Assembly: GCA_029379385.1 (NCBI GenBank)
Contig: CM055615.1
Location: forward strand, 682,001-746,000
DNA: 64,000 bases
Direction: 5' to 3'
Source of the DNA: Quillaja saponaria
Taxonomy: Eukaryota; Streptophyta; Magnoliopsida; Fabales; Quillajaceae
Shown here in pieces: positions 1-14,170 of the stretch (its first letter is position 1; each line of letters opens with the position of its first letter). The notes under the pieces are model-generated. The model saw only the letters and a list, made by a program, of their open reading frames with translations, was not told the origin of the DNA and did not search any database. The position numbers were made by a program, and so were the translations under genes.

Positions 1-1301
1 CTTCGGGTTGTTGTTACAATAATGTACAATTTGAGTGCCATATATGAGTCAATACACAGTGGACATCCAAGGATCAGTCTAATAAATTCTGTCTCAATTG
101 TATATTATTTTTATCTTTGTTCTCTTCTATTTCTTTTTCTTAAACTACCACCCATACCAGACTTTTCACCGTCCTGTACTTAACTTATCCATACCCTCTA
201 GATATATGCATGGTTTTAAAAGGAAAAGGCATGCTCAAGTCACCATTTAAGGTCTCTTGAAGCCTAGGTGCAAAGCACAAAGGTGAGACACATCACTCAT
301 TGAAACAACACACATACTATAGAGAGCATAGGAAAAAATATCAAAGCACTTCAAATTTGAATATATAATGATTTATTTATAAAAATGTTAAATAAAAGCA
401 CAAATGGACAAAGGGAATACAGTAAAATGACCGTTTAGAAAAGGAATAAGGACAAGATGAATTTAGTAAATTGCTATTCTTATTTATCACACTATTACAG
501 TATGCAAAGGTTAGATGATAGACGGAGTCAAATCAAACCAAAAGGCACACATACAATTTAAACAACCAGTGAAAGCCAAGGGTCAGATTCAGAGGTTGGA
601 GAATTAAACAAAAATAATGTTGACTATGCTTCGAGATCACCAATATCTGAAAAGTGAAAACCCTACTCCAGTTACATTATACCAAGGCTCTCAGTTCTGT
701 TATATAGTAAGATGTGTCTAAATATTGTAACGGTTCATGACCCTTATTCCCACTTAAACTACAAGTATGAAATAATTTGCGGTATAATGAGATAACATAG
801 AGACAGTCTTAAAGCAAAGCCTACAGCCCCCACCCCCACCCCCAAAAAAAAAAAAAAAAAAACAATTTGTTTGGGAGTACACGTCCTTCACATATATGCA
901 TGTAGATATAGTACCTCGGTATAAACATCAAAAGCCAAGACAAAAATTCATAAACCGCTCAAGCCAAGTTCCTAAAGTTGACAAACCAGACACATAGAGC
1001 CATGTAAGGAACTACTAGATCACTTTAAAAAGAAGTTTAATCTTTGTATGAGAGTTCTTGGGAGTTCAATAGAAACAAACACTACTTCTTTTTTCAGGGC
1101 ACAAGCACAGTACTTGCTATAGAAAGACCAAACTTCTCAATCAAAATTTGAAACTGAACTTTTACAGATGGACTCAAAATGAATTTTATACAGCCAATGA
1201 AGAACATAAGATCTTCAATAGCTTAAACTTCTAAAAGGCCATGAGAAACTCAGACAAACTCACCTTTTGAATTTTCAGGCACGAAGACCAATTCCTTCCT
1301 C
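1..1301. other. 3' flank of the Sel1-like gene, no gene seen
   Basis: AT-rich sequence downstream of the minus-strand Sel1-like gene. I see no open frame with recognisable homology on either strand. It holds a C-rich then A-rich simple repeat at about 826-862. Part of the region next to 1301 must be the 3' UTR of the neighbour, but no clear polyadenylation signal could be fixed. Confidence 0.5.
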
Positions 1302-2000
1302 TCAGGAATCATCTTTCAATTCATCAGAATCTGAATCGCTTGCATTATAACCTAATAAACATGCAACATACCAAGTTCAAAAACTTATCATCCAAAAAAT
1401 CGATGGTGGTGGGAGTAACAAGACAAAGAAGTAACAACCTGGATGCTTATCACTAACTTTCCAAACTGAAGACCGCACCCTTGATGCTCTTGTCATCCAT
1501 ATTCTTCCCTTCACACCGAGCAGATAAATGTTCAGTTATTATGAAAAAAGAAAAGAAAAAACTTTTACCAAGAAGCAGGAAAGATAACTTTCTCTTTCCA
1601 ATCACTATCACAATCCAAGAATAGAGAGAAAAGAAATGAGAATGATTTTCGTTTTGGGTAAGGCATCATTTAGATGGATACTTTATTTTCCTTTGAACAG
1701 AGACTTTTCCAAGTAATCTAGAACAGTAAAACCACACCCACCAAAACCCTGATCCCCATAACACCAATTCAGCGAAAATTCTTTCACACACAAGACAGAT
1801 TAACAAGAAAAGCATACCTTTTGGGCATCTCTAGAAACCCCATAACCACTATAGTACATCTGACCCACCAACACCTGCATGTTGATATCTCCTGTTTTAG
1901 CCTCCTTAAGCGTGTCCTTGAACCACCGCTTCACACAATCCGACACCACCTCCGATAGCGGCACACGATTATTGTTCTCTTTCTCGGTGCTACTCTCCAT
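1302..2000 (-). CDS. Sel1/TPR-like small protein, three coding exons
   Basis: Spliced coding sequence read on the minus strand: 2000-1818, 1508-1439, 1351-1302, giving 303 nt and 100 residues. Each junction is GT..AG and keeps frame: exon 1 ends in DAQK, exon 2 opens with GRIW and ends KHP, exon 3 opens GYNASDSDSDE and stops at 1302-1304. The stretch MQVLVGQMYYSGYGVSRDAQ resembles a single Sel1/TPR-like helical repeat (A/L-G-x-M-Y-x-x-G-x-G-V). The tail is acidic and Ser-rich. It matches a conserved family of small plant Sel1/TPR-like proteins whose biochemical role I do not know. The ATG at 2000 is chosen because the open frame further upstream holds only a TTG. Next upstream on the same strand is the SCAR gene, about 1.8 kb away. 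No defect is visible. Confidence 0.85.
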
Positions 2001-3838
2001 CTCCTTCAATTTCAACGGCTGCTTTGATATCTGAGACACCAAGTCCTTGACTTTGCTACGTGGGGTCTGTAAGTTTCACAGTTTTGACACGCTAAGAAGT
2101 TGAGAAGAGGGTTTTCCTTCAGCTGAAGAAATCTGGCCGCATAGAAATATTAAAATTTTGAAGAATTTGAATTGGTTTATACTTTCTTACCCCTTTTTTT
2201 TTTTTTTCTAATTTCCCTGATATTATCTGTAAATCATGCTTTTGGTTTATTGGGGTAATTTATACACCATTCTATGGCTGTTGAAGAATGAGAATTAAGA
2301 AGGGTTTACAAAAGGATCGGTTTTTTCAATTTTCGGAAACAGGCTCAACAGCTTTCAGAAGACGGGGCGGCGAGGTAAGGTATAATTTTGTCGAGCAAGA
2401 GCAACGTCGTTTCTTCGTCTCCTTGTGGTCTTTATACGGTTAACTACATGTCGTTCGTCGAGCAAGTACGTCGTATTTACGAAGTTAATTATTATTATTA
2501 TTATTTTTTTTTTTTTTTGATTTGGTAATAGATAGAACCTTAACCTAATCGGTTTCAGTATTTTTGAAATCAATTTAATCAATAGAGTCTAATCTATAAA
2601 TCACGTATTAAAATAGGTTAATTGAATTAGGCTTTTATTTAGGTCTTTTATTTTAGAAGTTATTTGCTTAAATAATAAATTATATAAACAATAACAAAAT
2701 GCAAAACATTATATTTTAAAGAATAATAACTACTTTAATAGTAATAATTTATTTCAAAAATTACAAGGAGAACTTTCATTAACAACCTATATTCATTTAT
2801 TTGCAAGTACATTATCAATATAAAGTTATAAACACAAACAATGCTAATATATCAGAGTTGGCTAAACCAACCAAACTATAGTACACAATGAATTCAATGG
2901 GGACTGGTATTTAATTGGTTATTAACATAATACGTAGAAATTTTATGATTGTATACTGATATATTATTTTTTTATAAAATATATTTAGATTAGATTAGGT
3001 TGAATTTATAATTTCTAAAATTTTAATCCAAACTAATAATATTAGTAATAAATTCAGATCAATCTAATTTGATCAAATTAAATCAAATCTTAAAAATTTT
3101 AATTTTAAGATTCGGATTGACCCAATCAATCATCTGAGTGCTATTTTAGGTCGGATTAGTTCTAAAACCTGTAGTAGTTGTTGGCTACCCTGTCTTGGAA
3201 AAACCTAAACAAACTTGTGTAAAACTATTTTATTTTTTTTGTTTATTGTATTTTTATTTCTTGTTTTAGATTAAATTATTGCATCAAAATATATTTTCCA
3301 AAATTATGACGTTAGCAAGCTTGCAAAGCCACCTATTTCTGTCCTCTCTTTTTTTTGCCATATTGTGCTGCAATGAATGAGCAGATTGTGATTACAATAA
3401 CTGTACAACAGAAACAATTCACAAATATATTGCTATTTCTTAACAAAAACAAACAGTAACAACTACAAGGTAAATGAGGAGAATTACCACAAAAGAACTA
3501 CATACAAAATTACAAAATTGCAGCTATAGACTTACATACTAAATTATGAGTCGCACAAAACAATTTACACATGCTAAAATCTTTAATAACAATGTGTTGT
3601 ATTTGGCCGGTACAGTGCTTGAACGCTGGACCTGATAACGAAGACGAGTATACCAATTGATACATCAGTGATGAGATAGAGGGCAGAAGTGAGAGTAAGC
3701 AGTATGGGTATCATACATGACCATGAAAAGGACGACGGAAGAATCCATTGGTCGTAGAGACTTGTTATTCATTACAGGGGAGACTGATATTTCCCACTGT
3801 AAAGCACAATGCAGCAGAGCTGTTTCTTTTGGTGTTAC
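2001..3838. other. spacer between Sel1-like and SCAR genes
   Basis: Holds the 5' leader and promoter side of the Sel1-like gene (about 2001-2500) and the 3' UTR side of the SCAR gene (up to 3838). The centre (2580-3300) is very AT-rich. A short GAA/TTA-type simple tract lies at 2487-2519. I see no coding sequence. Several apparent frames here have no family features. Confidence 0.5.
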
Positions 3839-6800
3839 TCAAGAATCACTCCAAGCATCTACATCATCATCTTCGTCACTTCCAGCCAATGCCTATTTCA
3901 ATATCAATCATATTTGTCATTGATAGTAGAGAGAGAGGCAAACCTACTGCAGTACTAATCGTATTGTTAATATACCAGGAAGGAAAAGTTAAGTGAGGAA
4001 GGAGAGAGAGAGACCAACCTGCCGAATTGCATTTGCTTTCTCCAAGATGGCAGCAACCTTCAAGTTTGTTTTTGGGCCCTGAATGCTGGGTCTTGTCAAT
4101 GCTGCAGACTTCAAGTTGAAAGACTGGAGGAACCAGAAAGTTTAGCACAATGCTGCTTTCATGAGCAACAATTCATATAGAACGAGATAAAACTGATCAG
4201 TTCTTACCTTGGTTCTTATCTGTTCTAACAATGAATCTCTTTCATCAACCTTGGGTTCTATTTGAGGCCTAACCCGCTCAGCAACCTTTCTCAGCTGTAA
4301 AGATTCAAAAAGCCACAAAGTGTTCTCTAAAAATAAGACCTCATAAAGAGAAAATTTTACAAGCTGAAAACCAGAAAATTGTTAATACCTTGCTTTTGTC
4401 ATGTGCAACAACAGCATCGATGAGAGGATTTCGGGGACGAGGAACCTTACTTGATGGATTCCCATTTGGCTTTCCACCTTCAGGGGATTGTGTTAGAGCG
4501 GAAGTTTCTGATGACCGTGCTATTCCTCCCTCTGAAGGTGGCAAATTATGCCCGTGCTGCAAATGTTCCATACCAGGGGCCGCTATAGAAGTAGCAGAAT
4601 TGTTTCCTTGTTCTCCTTCTAGATTCGGGGAAATGTGTTGCAGAACTTTAACTTCTGAACCTGTCCCTACCACTAAGTCAATTGAAGGCGGTACCAGTGT
4701 TTCTTGTGAAGGTACAGAATCAGGTCCCAAAGTAGTGGAATCAACAGGTAGCATAGGTGAGCATGAGTTTGGATATTGTACCACATCTCCCTCTGGAGCA
4801 AGGCAACCATATAGAAGCCTCTCAGTAGAAACTACAGGAAAAGCTAAGAATGGATTCTGAGTTTGGGTTCCTCCCAGACCCAGGTAATTGTATTGACCAT
4901 TTGCATCGCTAACTACAGTCGGTAACTGCAAAGAAATTGGAACTGCAGCAGAATTCCCCAAACCACCCCCTAAAAATCCAAAAGCATGTTGTTGGTTCTC
5001 ACCTTTCACATCCATACCGACCAAAAATGGGTTCTGAGGCTCCAGGATCGCTCTCTCAGAAGATGAAACAACAATTGGAGTCTTATCTTCAGTTTTAGAA
5101 GGCTGTATTGGACTTAACACGGTCGGACTAACTTCAACTAAATCCGCGTGGGAAGCCAGGGAAGCATTTTGAAACTTGCCCATCCTCCACTGCATGGGGG
5201 GCAATGGGGGCATAGGTGGCATCTCCTCAATATTGATTGCCTCAGGAAGCAAGCTAGGAAGGAAAGGTTCTAATGGATTAATGACTTGATTTATATGGTC
5301 AACTTCGAGAACAGATGACTGTGGTAAGGATTCTGATGGTGACGGTTGGTCTATAAGATATTCAGAACAAGATTCAGAAGCAGCAACGGACCTTCTTTCC
5401 TGCACCAAGTCATTTGGAGATTGTATCTGTTCATATGGAAGTTCAGTTGAGATAGAATCTTTTCCATCTTGTAATTGCAATGATTTTTCCAAAGGAGTTT
5501 CCGCCTCTGGTTGGCTATAGCATGGTAATGATGCTAAATCTTCACCATTCTGAAAAAAGCCACTCTGACAAAGAGATTTTGATTCTGGCTCCTGATCATT
5601 TACTGCAGAAAAATCAGGTGCTGTGGTTACGTTTCTGGGAGAATGACTGTTTTGGGTCTGTTTGGCAAAGGATAGATCATGAACAACACCATGTTTGTCT
5701 ACAAAAAAGGGGTCGCAATAGACTGATCCATTCAGGATAGATTGTAAATCAGCAGAAGGAACTTTTAGTCTATTCTCTTCCTCGTCTGCATGAAATTCTG
5801 GAGCAACTTCATGAGAATCTGCAGATCTAGAATGTGATTCTTGAATACTTGTAAGATCCTTCATTGGAGATGAAATAATATCTGAAGTTGACTTCAGTTG
5901 ATCCACTTCCTTTTGTGCCTCTGGCTCTTTGAGACATTCCATAGCACCTTCCTCATTTGATTCAATTTCTTTCTGCTGGGTATCTGGAAATTCAGATGGA
6001 GATTCTTGTAAGCTTGTCCTTGGTGCAGAAGAAACCAGAACTGAAGCTGGACAAGTAACTTTGTTGATATCATCTTCAGCGCTATCAACAGCAGTAACAG
6101 CAGATACAACCTCATCTTCTGCCTGAACAGTATCACTTACCACATCATTCAGCATTCCATGATTCTCCTGTTGTGGATAATCTGGAGGAGACTCATGTTC
6201 AAGAGGAGTATCACCTCTGACCACATTCAGACTGCAGGCAGATGTAGCTGTTTCGTCTCCATTCATCATCCTAGAAAACTCTTCAACATCGGATTGCCCA
6301 TCAGAATTTAGATTATCCACTCCCGATGAATCAGGTTCAACTTGTGGACTGGCATGAGTTGAAACTGAGAGATTCTTCTCTGTAAAGCCACCAGTCTTTG
6401 AAGCATCTACCATCAGACATAAGTCTGAATCATGGGTTAGTGGAGAGTCCATACTAAGAGATAAATCTTCCAAATTGAGATCAGAAGCTATGATGCAATT
6501 ATTGGCTTCGGAAAATAACTTGTAAGTCTCAAGTATATCTGATTTAGACGATAAACCATCAGGCGGCAATGTGGTACTCAAATGGGAATCTACTTCTTGA
6601 AAGGCAGTGCAGATGATATGTTTTTCTGGTAAGCCTTTTGTTTGACTCATCATAATTTCTGAGGAAATTTCACCTGCAGATTCTGATTGTAACATCTCGC
6701 TATTACTGCATTTTTTATCAGTAGCTGACTCTGAATCACTTGAAAACTGCAACAACACATCAGAATTGACATAAGGAACACCATTATCCACTTTGCTCAC

Positions 6801-9800
6801 AGGTTGGATTTCTGAAGAAACTGTGGAATGAGCTTCATCTCTTATCAGGGAGAGAGCATCAGAAACAGCATCTGTAGATTCAACAAGATATGTCCTGTCT
6901 TCATTGCTTTCTGTTAATATTGAATGACATTTGTTGTCATAAGTTTCATCTAATTCAGGGCCCACAGATTGAGATAATGATGAGGGCTCTCCAAGATCTG
7001 ACTGCACCAGGGTAGGAGTTGAATTCGTCAGACACGAACTACAGGGGGCTTGTCTAACATCAGGGGTCTTTTCTTCCCGAATAAGTTCATTATCGGGTAC
7101 AACAAATTCATGACATTCTGTTTTACAAGATTCGAAGACTACAGAGAGCTGGTTGGATGGTATATCCCCAATCTCCGCCAAACAAGATTCAGTAGATGGG
7201 AGCAATTTAGCTGCCCCATCACCATCTGATGGTGTATTTTCAGTCCAACTGCTTAAAGTATCAGAGTAAGAGAAACTAGATCTATCTTTTTTAAACAAAC
7301 TATTTTCATCTGATGCAGAAGAGTTTCCAATTGATTGAGAATCTGAAAACTGAGCTTGCGACTCCAGAAGTTCTTCATTTCCATCAGAGTCTATTCCCTG
7401 TTTTCGGATATTCAATAAGTTGTTCCTAGTTCTAGATTCGTTGTCTGTTTCCATTTCTGAATCCATGCTGGCAAGAGCATCCACGTAATTGTCAACCTCG
7501 CTAGTCACATCATCAGACTGGTACCCATCTACACTGCCTTCTATATGCTTCTGTTCATCAACTGATATTTCCTTTTCAATCATTACACCATGAGGATTGT
7601 ATGATATTTCACCTGTATTACCACCAGCACTGGGTTCGTGCTCCTTCACAGTATCTACATCTATTTCCTCAGACATATTTGATGATGGTTCTCGCATCAC
7701 TTCCTGTCTATTAGGTGACGAAGATGTGCTTCCATGTCCTGATGACTCTTTCACTGGACCAACTTTACTTATTTCAAGTATTTTATCCCCAGTTACGCTA
7801 GTGTCATCAGAGATCAATTTTAATGGCTCTGGAGTAACAGAAGTTTCACAAACCACTTTATGATCGGGTGAAGGAGATTCCAAAAATTTCTCCATGTAAC
7901 TTTTTACAGTTTTTGAGTCAACCACAGACCCATTCAATTGCTTCCTTTTCAATTTCACAAGACGTGCAGGGTCACTATAACCCTTCTCAATTCGTTCCTC
8001 CTCAAACAACTGATGCAGTCTGCATTAACAGAAAGATGTGAGTCACCAATCAACAATTTACACATCGGCAGCATGCACTAAAGACAAACACAAGATTGAA
8101 CCACTGCACCAAAACAAAGTTGAAGACTCACTTTGCATGCGCTGGTACAATTTCTGGGGTTTCCCCATTCCTCCCACGTGCCCCTTTCTTCTGCCATGGA
8201 TAAAAGAAAGGATCAGACTTTCAAAACTGTGATGATACAAGATTACATTTGACACTTGACAACTTTGGGTTATACGCTGACTACTACATGCAACAGGTTT
8301 AGCGTTACAAGGAAAGCAGTGCATAAAACATGTGAGTATGTATGCCGCGAAATGCATATTCATGTCCTTGCATCAAATGATGTCATATTGATGAGCACAT
8401 AACTTAAAACTATTTTTAGAATATAATATTAACGTGTTGTGTAGTCCTCACATTGTTTAGATGTGGAAGTCTATGTTTTATTGTTTATTATAAATAAAGC
8501 TTATGAGATTAGGCTTTGGTTAATTCATGCTACAGCCATTTTCCTCATTTCTTTTTTAGGATCTTTGACAAAGCTGGACGCCGTTGAAGATCTTATATCT
8601 GGCTCTTTTGCAATTTTTTTTTTTCTTTTGATACATTTTATTTTCACAGTGGAATTTTATTCTCTTCATTCTACTCACTTGTGTCTTCTATAATTATCCT
8701 TATTCTTTTTCTATCCAAAAAAAAAAAAAAAACAACAACAGCCACTCCTTCACAAAGTTGCTCCACTTGTATGCATGTATAAGGAAAAAAAAGTTTGCTT
8801 GTCTTGGTGTCAACGGTTTACAAATTCACAGTTGGAAGTCAAACATAATAACCCTTGAAGGGTCCAAGTGTAACTATACTAGATTATATAAATAAATACA
8901 CATAAATAAGATATAAGAAATCTTTTTCATAAGTCAAGACAACTTGGACCAAATTATTACAAGACTTCTTAGTTAACTTTTGTACCTTCAATCTACGTGT
9001 TCTCTTTTCCCTGTGAATCTCTGCTACTGGTATTCCAGTTTCTGCTGCATCCATTTTGAAGGCTGATGGATCAGTGTAACGTTTCAAACATGCACCAGGC
9101 CCCAGCAACATCGAACCTTTGAAAGCCAGAACAAGACAAAAAAGAATTTTAGCTCTCATGTCAGAATTGCTTTCAATCTATGTCTTAAATAATTTCTATT
9201 AACTATTCAACTCATATAAAGCCACAATACTTGTCCAGAAGAAATAGTTGTGGTGGACCCTGGCATTCTTCATACGAATCCATTATGAAGCGAGGTAAGT
9301 CTCCGAGAGTGATCAGATTCTGCTGAGATCTCAAATTAGGATGCCAATCGATACCTGCAATAAGAAAAGGCACTTGATGGTAGGAAATGTTCTATACAAA
9401 ACGCCAAGGGGCCATTAGCACTTAGGATATAATATTCCAGCGGATTACAGCATTTTACATATTCATATCATTATGGCCAGCAGATATCACAAACAAAATG
9501 ACAGTACCACAAGTATTCTAACCTCCATTAGAGAAGAATGGAGAATGGTTAGTCTGGGAGAGAAATGCCTTCTCAAGTGAAGGAACTTCTGCCTCTAGTT
9601 GTTGAATACGAGCCATCAGACCATGGCCTCTTGCAGCAGTTGTCATAACTTCTTCATGCAAGTCATGGAAGATCTCAGCAGCAAACCTTTAACAATTGGA
9701 ACAAATTCAATCAAAATCAAGTCACAAACATTGGTCGAGCAAAAAGCACTAAAATTAATAAGTGAGACATTCCTATGAGTCCAACATCCAGGAACTAGAG

Positions 9801-11203
9801 CAGAAATTGCAGTGATACCTTCAGATTTTGCAGTATAAGTGAACTAATGCAATGTACCAAATGGCATGATGTATTACAATCATTGATACATATTTATTTA
9901 TTTTCATTTTAGAGCTCTTATGAGAATATTTATAAAATATAAACTGCTTCTCAATTATTAGATAGGTTATCGAAATTTACCTATTCTTTTCAACTATTAT
10001 CTTTCAGATTAGTGCACGATTATATCAAGTGCAATGTTTCTAGGCTAAAAAGAAGCACTCTTAATTGGCCACTTGATCTAATTTGTAATTAGACCATTGA
10101 CCATTCTTGCTTGAGGGAAACTTCCGAATTATGAGTTCACCAAACAAAGAAAACATGTCTTCATACAGAAGAAGACCTACACATACAAGAAAGAAAACAT
10201 GTCTTCATAATATATCTTATGGTTCTCTAACTCAAGCCTGGACCTTTTTCTTGTACTAAAAAAAAGCCTGGACCTTTTTATAGGTAAAAACTCCAGAATA
10301 ATAAAACAGAGCAATCAATTAACTATTAATCAAAAGCATATATCTTAAGAGAACCATAATACAGAAAAAGAAAACTAAAAGACACGAACATAAGTCTAAC
10401 AAAAAAGGAAAATACACATAATTTGAATTGACATTACAAACAGTCCATCTCCAGAATAAATAAAGCTTGCAAACTAAGATTGCTTAATGAAATTCAGATT
10501 GATTAAGCTTGTTAGTTAAGTAATTAAAATAAACTTTAAATGTTTAAACGTTAAATGGTTATTGACATCCAGTGAACACCACAATTTGGACCAATATGGG
10601 TACCAAGGTTGTCCATTAGATTTTTTAGCAATTCTGGTGACAAAAGTAATGAAATTGAAACCTAACAAATAATCAAGAAAGAGAAAAATATAATGAATGT
10701 AATCCAGATTCCCAAATTCCAAAAATTAAGGACATAACAACTTTTGCAGTCCTTTACACGAATCCTCAATAGGATAAAGAATCCTAAAGTCTACAGATAA
10801 TCTCATTTTCATATACACATTAACAAGACCTTGCCAAATGGAATTCACTCCAATGAGTCAATTTGAAAATGAAATACAAATTCGAAACAGTTTGGACAAA
10901 ATTTACAATTTCACACGCATTCAAAAAAGTAAAATCACCAGAAATTTCCAAATTCAAAACCTTATTCTTTCAGCATTAGTAAGTTCACCAAAATTCAGAA
11001 CTCAAACTCAGTCAAAAACATTAGAATCAAAGCAAAACAAAAGCTCACTCTGCGAGGTCACCGAGCTGACGCAAAACACCGGCGAGTCCAGCCATAGCAA
11101 CACCTTCCAATAAAGCTTCTGGATCATCTTTATCGGCTGCTCTATAGAGTTCACGATCCGCCAAACTGTACTCATTCCTTAACTGATACCTCGTCAACGG
11201 CAT
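3839..11203 (-). CDS. SCAR2-like: SCAR/WAVE family protein, SCAR2-like
   Basis: Subunit of the WAVE regulatory complex, which activates ARP2/3 actin nucleation at the plasma membrane and shapes plant cells. Coding exons on the minus strand: 11203-11049, 9686-9523, 9354-9231 (or to 9226), 9116-8986, 8190-8132, 8019-4389, 4294-4208, 4123-4019, 3892-3839. Total about 1504 residues, long as in plant SCAR2/SCAR4. The first five exons give the N-terminal SCAR homology domain, opening [13 protein letters not shown]. Exon 6 is a 3.6-kb Ser/Asp/Glu-rich middle with a proline cluster ([12 protein letters not shown]) near its 3' part. The C-terminus has the WH2/V motif ([14 protein letters not shown]), the basic connector and an acidic tail with Trp ([10 protein letters not shown]), so the VCA output is complete. 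Oddity: with the family-like donor at 9230 the frame breaks in exon 4 at a GGGG run. Donor GT at 9225 restores it (see findings). Intron 1 is the longest at 1.36 kb. Confidence 0.88.
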
Positions 11204-11283
11204 TCTTCAAAATCAACAAACACAAAACCCTAATTTTCTCAATTACATCTCCCAGCTCATTGAGCTCCTCTGCATTTCCACCA

Positions 11284-11335
11284 TGGGAGAGAGCAGAGAG
11301 AGAAACAGAAGGGAGAGAGAGAGAGCGAGAGAGAT
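11284..11335 (-). promoter_or_regulatory. pyrimidine-rich 5' leader of the SCAR gene
   Basis: GA-repeat tract on the plus strand, so a CT-repeat in the sense strand, 80-130 bp before the SCAR start codon. CT-rich microsatellites are common in plant 5' UTRs and near transcription starts. Assignment to the leader is inference from distance. Confidence 0.5.
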
Positions 11336-14165
11336 TATTGGGGTTTGGGTAATAAAAATGAATGAAATAATCAAAATACGGTTTCGGTCGAAGACGTGAA
11401 GAGAGTGAACTGAAGAGTGAGTTTATATTTAATGAAATTTAAATTTTTTATATAAAAAAAATGTATAAATAGAAAAAGTGAGAGAATTTAGGAGTTATAT
11501 TTTATTAGGCGCGCATTGTGCTGTATATAATGCGCGCAATGTATTGGATCATGTTATTTTCTGCTAATAAATTTTAAAATGAAAAAAGAATTTGTAGGAA
11601 TATTTTTTTAGAGGAAGGAATATTAATTAATAATGCAATATGAATTAACTATATTATTTAATGCCACTTCAGACTATAATAAACAATAATTATCTTTATT
11701 TAAATTCTGGAAAAATCTACTTAAAGAGTGTGAGTTCTAAAATCGAATTGTGTGAAGTGAGTATGTTCTAAAATCAGGTATTGAATAGTTGATTTCTATT
11801 ATCATGTCAGTTCTAAGACAATCACCTGTCTATCATGCAAGAGACTCAGCCAAAACTGTGTCTTCAAGACGAGACTCGGTTTTAGGCTCTAACTGAGCTC
11901 CGTATGGCATCCATGTAGTGAGAGGGAGCTGAAATGGCAAGGAAAAATCGAGTGTTCAACACCTGATTTTATTTTTTAGGTTTTTTTTGTTTTGGGATTG
12001 ACACCCTTTAAGCAAATTTTATCTTAATTTTATTTTTCGTTTGCCAGGTTGCTTTATGAGATTCTTTCTTCTTTTCCTATAATTTGAATTATTGTTGTGT
12101 TTCATTGAGAAAGGACAAATGATCCTTGTCTGGTGTGAAAGCCCAATATAACCCACCCATAAAAAAATAATACAAAAATTTGATCCTTCTTTTCAATATT
12201 ACAAATTAGTCCATTATTTCTATTTTGAATTCCTTGTAATTTGACCTAATTCTGAATTGGCCACCCTTACACCTTTGGCCCTTACGAGAATGGACATTCT
12301 TCTCTTGTTAGTTCAGCCATGGTTAAAATGATATCAAGGTTGGTATAGTGATTAATAAGATATGTTATCTTTTTAAAAATTTTTGGACACATCATACTGT
12401 TAAATTAGAAACCTTGGAAACATCATACTGTTAAATTAGAAAAGAAAAAAGAAAAAGAAAAAGAATGATGAATGTGTACAATTAGTGTTTTAAAGGGTTA
12501 GTTGGTAATCAATTGATTTAATAGTATGAGACTAAGAGTTGGTGTGTCCATGATTTATCTCTCGTTTTATCGATAAATTAAAGATTAATAATTAATATAC
12601 TTTTAGTTATTTATTTAATATAATTAACATGTTTTAAAATAAATTAATTTACTCCAATTTAATATATTGTATAGTCATTGAGTTTAGAATTCAAAATTCA
12701 AATTTCGATACTCGTCTCTAATTATTAAATGAGGTTATATACAAATTATGACTCACTTCGTCTGGTCACAGACTCGAATTAAATATATCCCAAGTAATTA
12801 ACATGGTAAATATAATCAAATAACTAGATAGTTGGTTTATTTTCAAACCTAACTAAATAAGACTAGGTCATGTAGTTTCTAGGGACATTATGTGAAACTC
12901 CTAAAACTATTATCAACTCTCATATATAAAATTTTATATACTTAACAATATCAGTTCACTAGATTAAAATCATAATTGATAATGTCAAAATTTTCAGATA
13001 TTTTTTAATTTACTGGTAGTATAAAATTTCTATACACCGAAAGTAACGGTTCTTTTTTGTTAGTTGACATTGCTAAGGTGTGATAACGTGGTTATTAGTC
13101 ACAAGTTTTAACTTATTAACAATCTTGATCACGGGAGGTTGTCCTATACTCCTATGGATTATAATAAAACACGAGACAAGAAAGAACGGAAATGGTAACA
13201 ATGGAGTTAGGGCCCACACCATTTGGCTCATAGAATGCTATATCATTTCATCAAAACAATAATTTACTAATAATTACGTGTGAATTTAATACTTGAAACA
13301 TACAATACATACATATTTGGAGAGTATTAAAAAAGAGGCTAAACTAAGTAACATAAGCAATAGTGAAAAAATTAAGTGAGTTATTTGTGTACGAAAAATC
13401 TCTTAAAAAGTTAAAAATAAATAAAAATTATGTACTCTTATCTCGTTATTTTTTGTCTCTTGTTTATGTGTATATACAAAACCCATGCATAAATTAGTAA
13501 TAGATTTAATATACAAAGCTTAAAAAATAGTGGTAGATGACGAAGTATAATTATAGAGATGTGGATATAATGATGTAAACTTGGCTTGAAAGTTTTTTTT
13601 ATTGATATGAAGTCTAGTTTGAGAAGTAGAAGCAATCGAGATTTGAGATTCTTTTTTAAATATCAACAAAATATCAACCATTTTAAATTGTAGAAAGTGT
13701 GTTTATCAATGTTATATGAAGTGGAATTCCATTCCACTAATTTTTTTTATTTTTTATTTTTACTGTGTTCCTTTTTCCCTGTTAAGCTAAGTCTGTCGTT
13801 TAATTTTAATAATGACTAAGGTGGTGCTTTTAACACAACTAATCAACCGAAGAGGATGGGGGATGTAGGAGACCTTGGACCAAGCCCATATACAAGGTCC
13901 CCAAGCCCAAATTCAACCTAAAAGGCCCAAACAATGTCAATGTGAGACACTGGCCTCACCAAGATTACTGTCATGCTTTTAACACAAAGGCTAGTGTACT
14001 TTGTCAAGCCCGAGCTCTATATTTCCTTTTGGCCCCCTGCTGTCAATTTGCAAGATGCCTAGCTCATTTATGTTTAATGCTTTCTTTTTTAGCCTCAAAA
14101 TTTAAATAAAATATTTTGACAAAATGAAATCTATTGTCTCTAAAATATTACAATTTAGACAATTT
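11336..14165. other. AT-rich intergenic spacer
   Basis: Promoter side of the SCAR gene followed by AT-rich spacer. Frames here are short and show no family motifs. A 31-bp tandem duplication is annotated separately. The block ends at the target site of the solo LTR. Confidence 0.5.
12383..12442. repeat. 31-bp tandem duplication
   Basis: Two adjacent near-identical units sharing CATCATACTGTTAAATTAG. They differ by small changes at the unit boundary. Probably replication slippage. Confidence 0.75.
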
Positions 14166-14170
14166 ATCAC

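Noticed and set aside
4390..4860. 156-codon plus-strand frame
   Set aside because: Antisense shadow of the large SCAR exon 6.
8884..9159. Minus-strand 91-codon frame as a separate small gene
   Set aside because: Its middle is exon 4 of the SCAR gene. The ends are intron read-through.
10838..11113. 91-codon plus-strand frame
   Set aside because: It lies in intron 1 and exon 1 antisense of the SCAR gene and has no family features.
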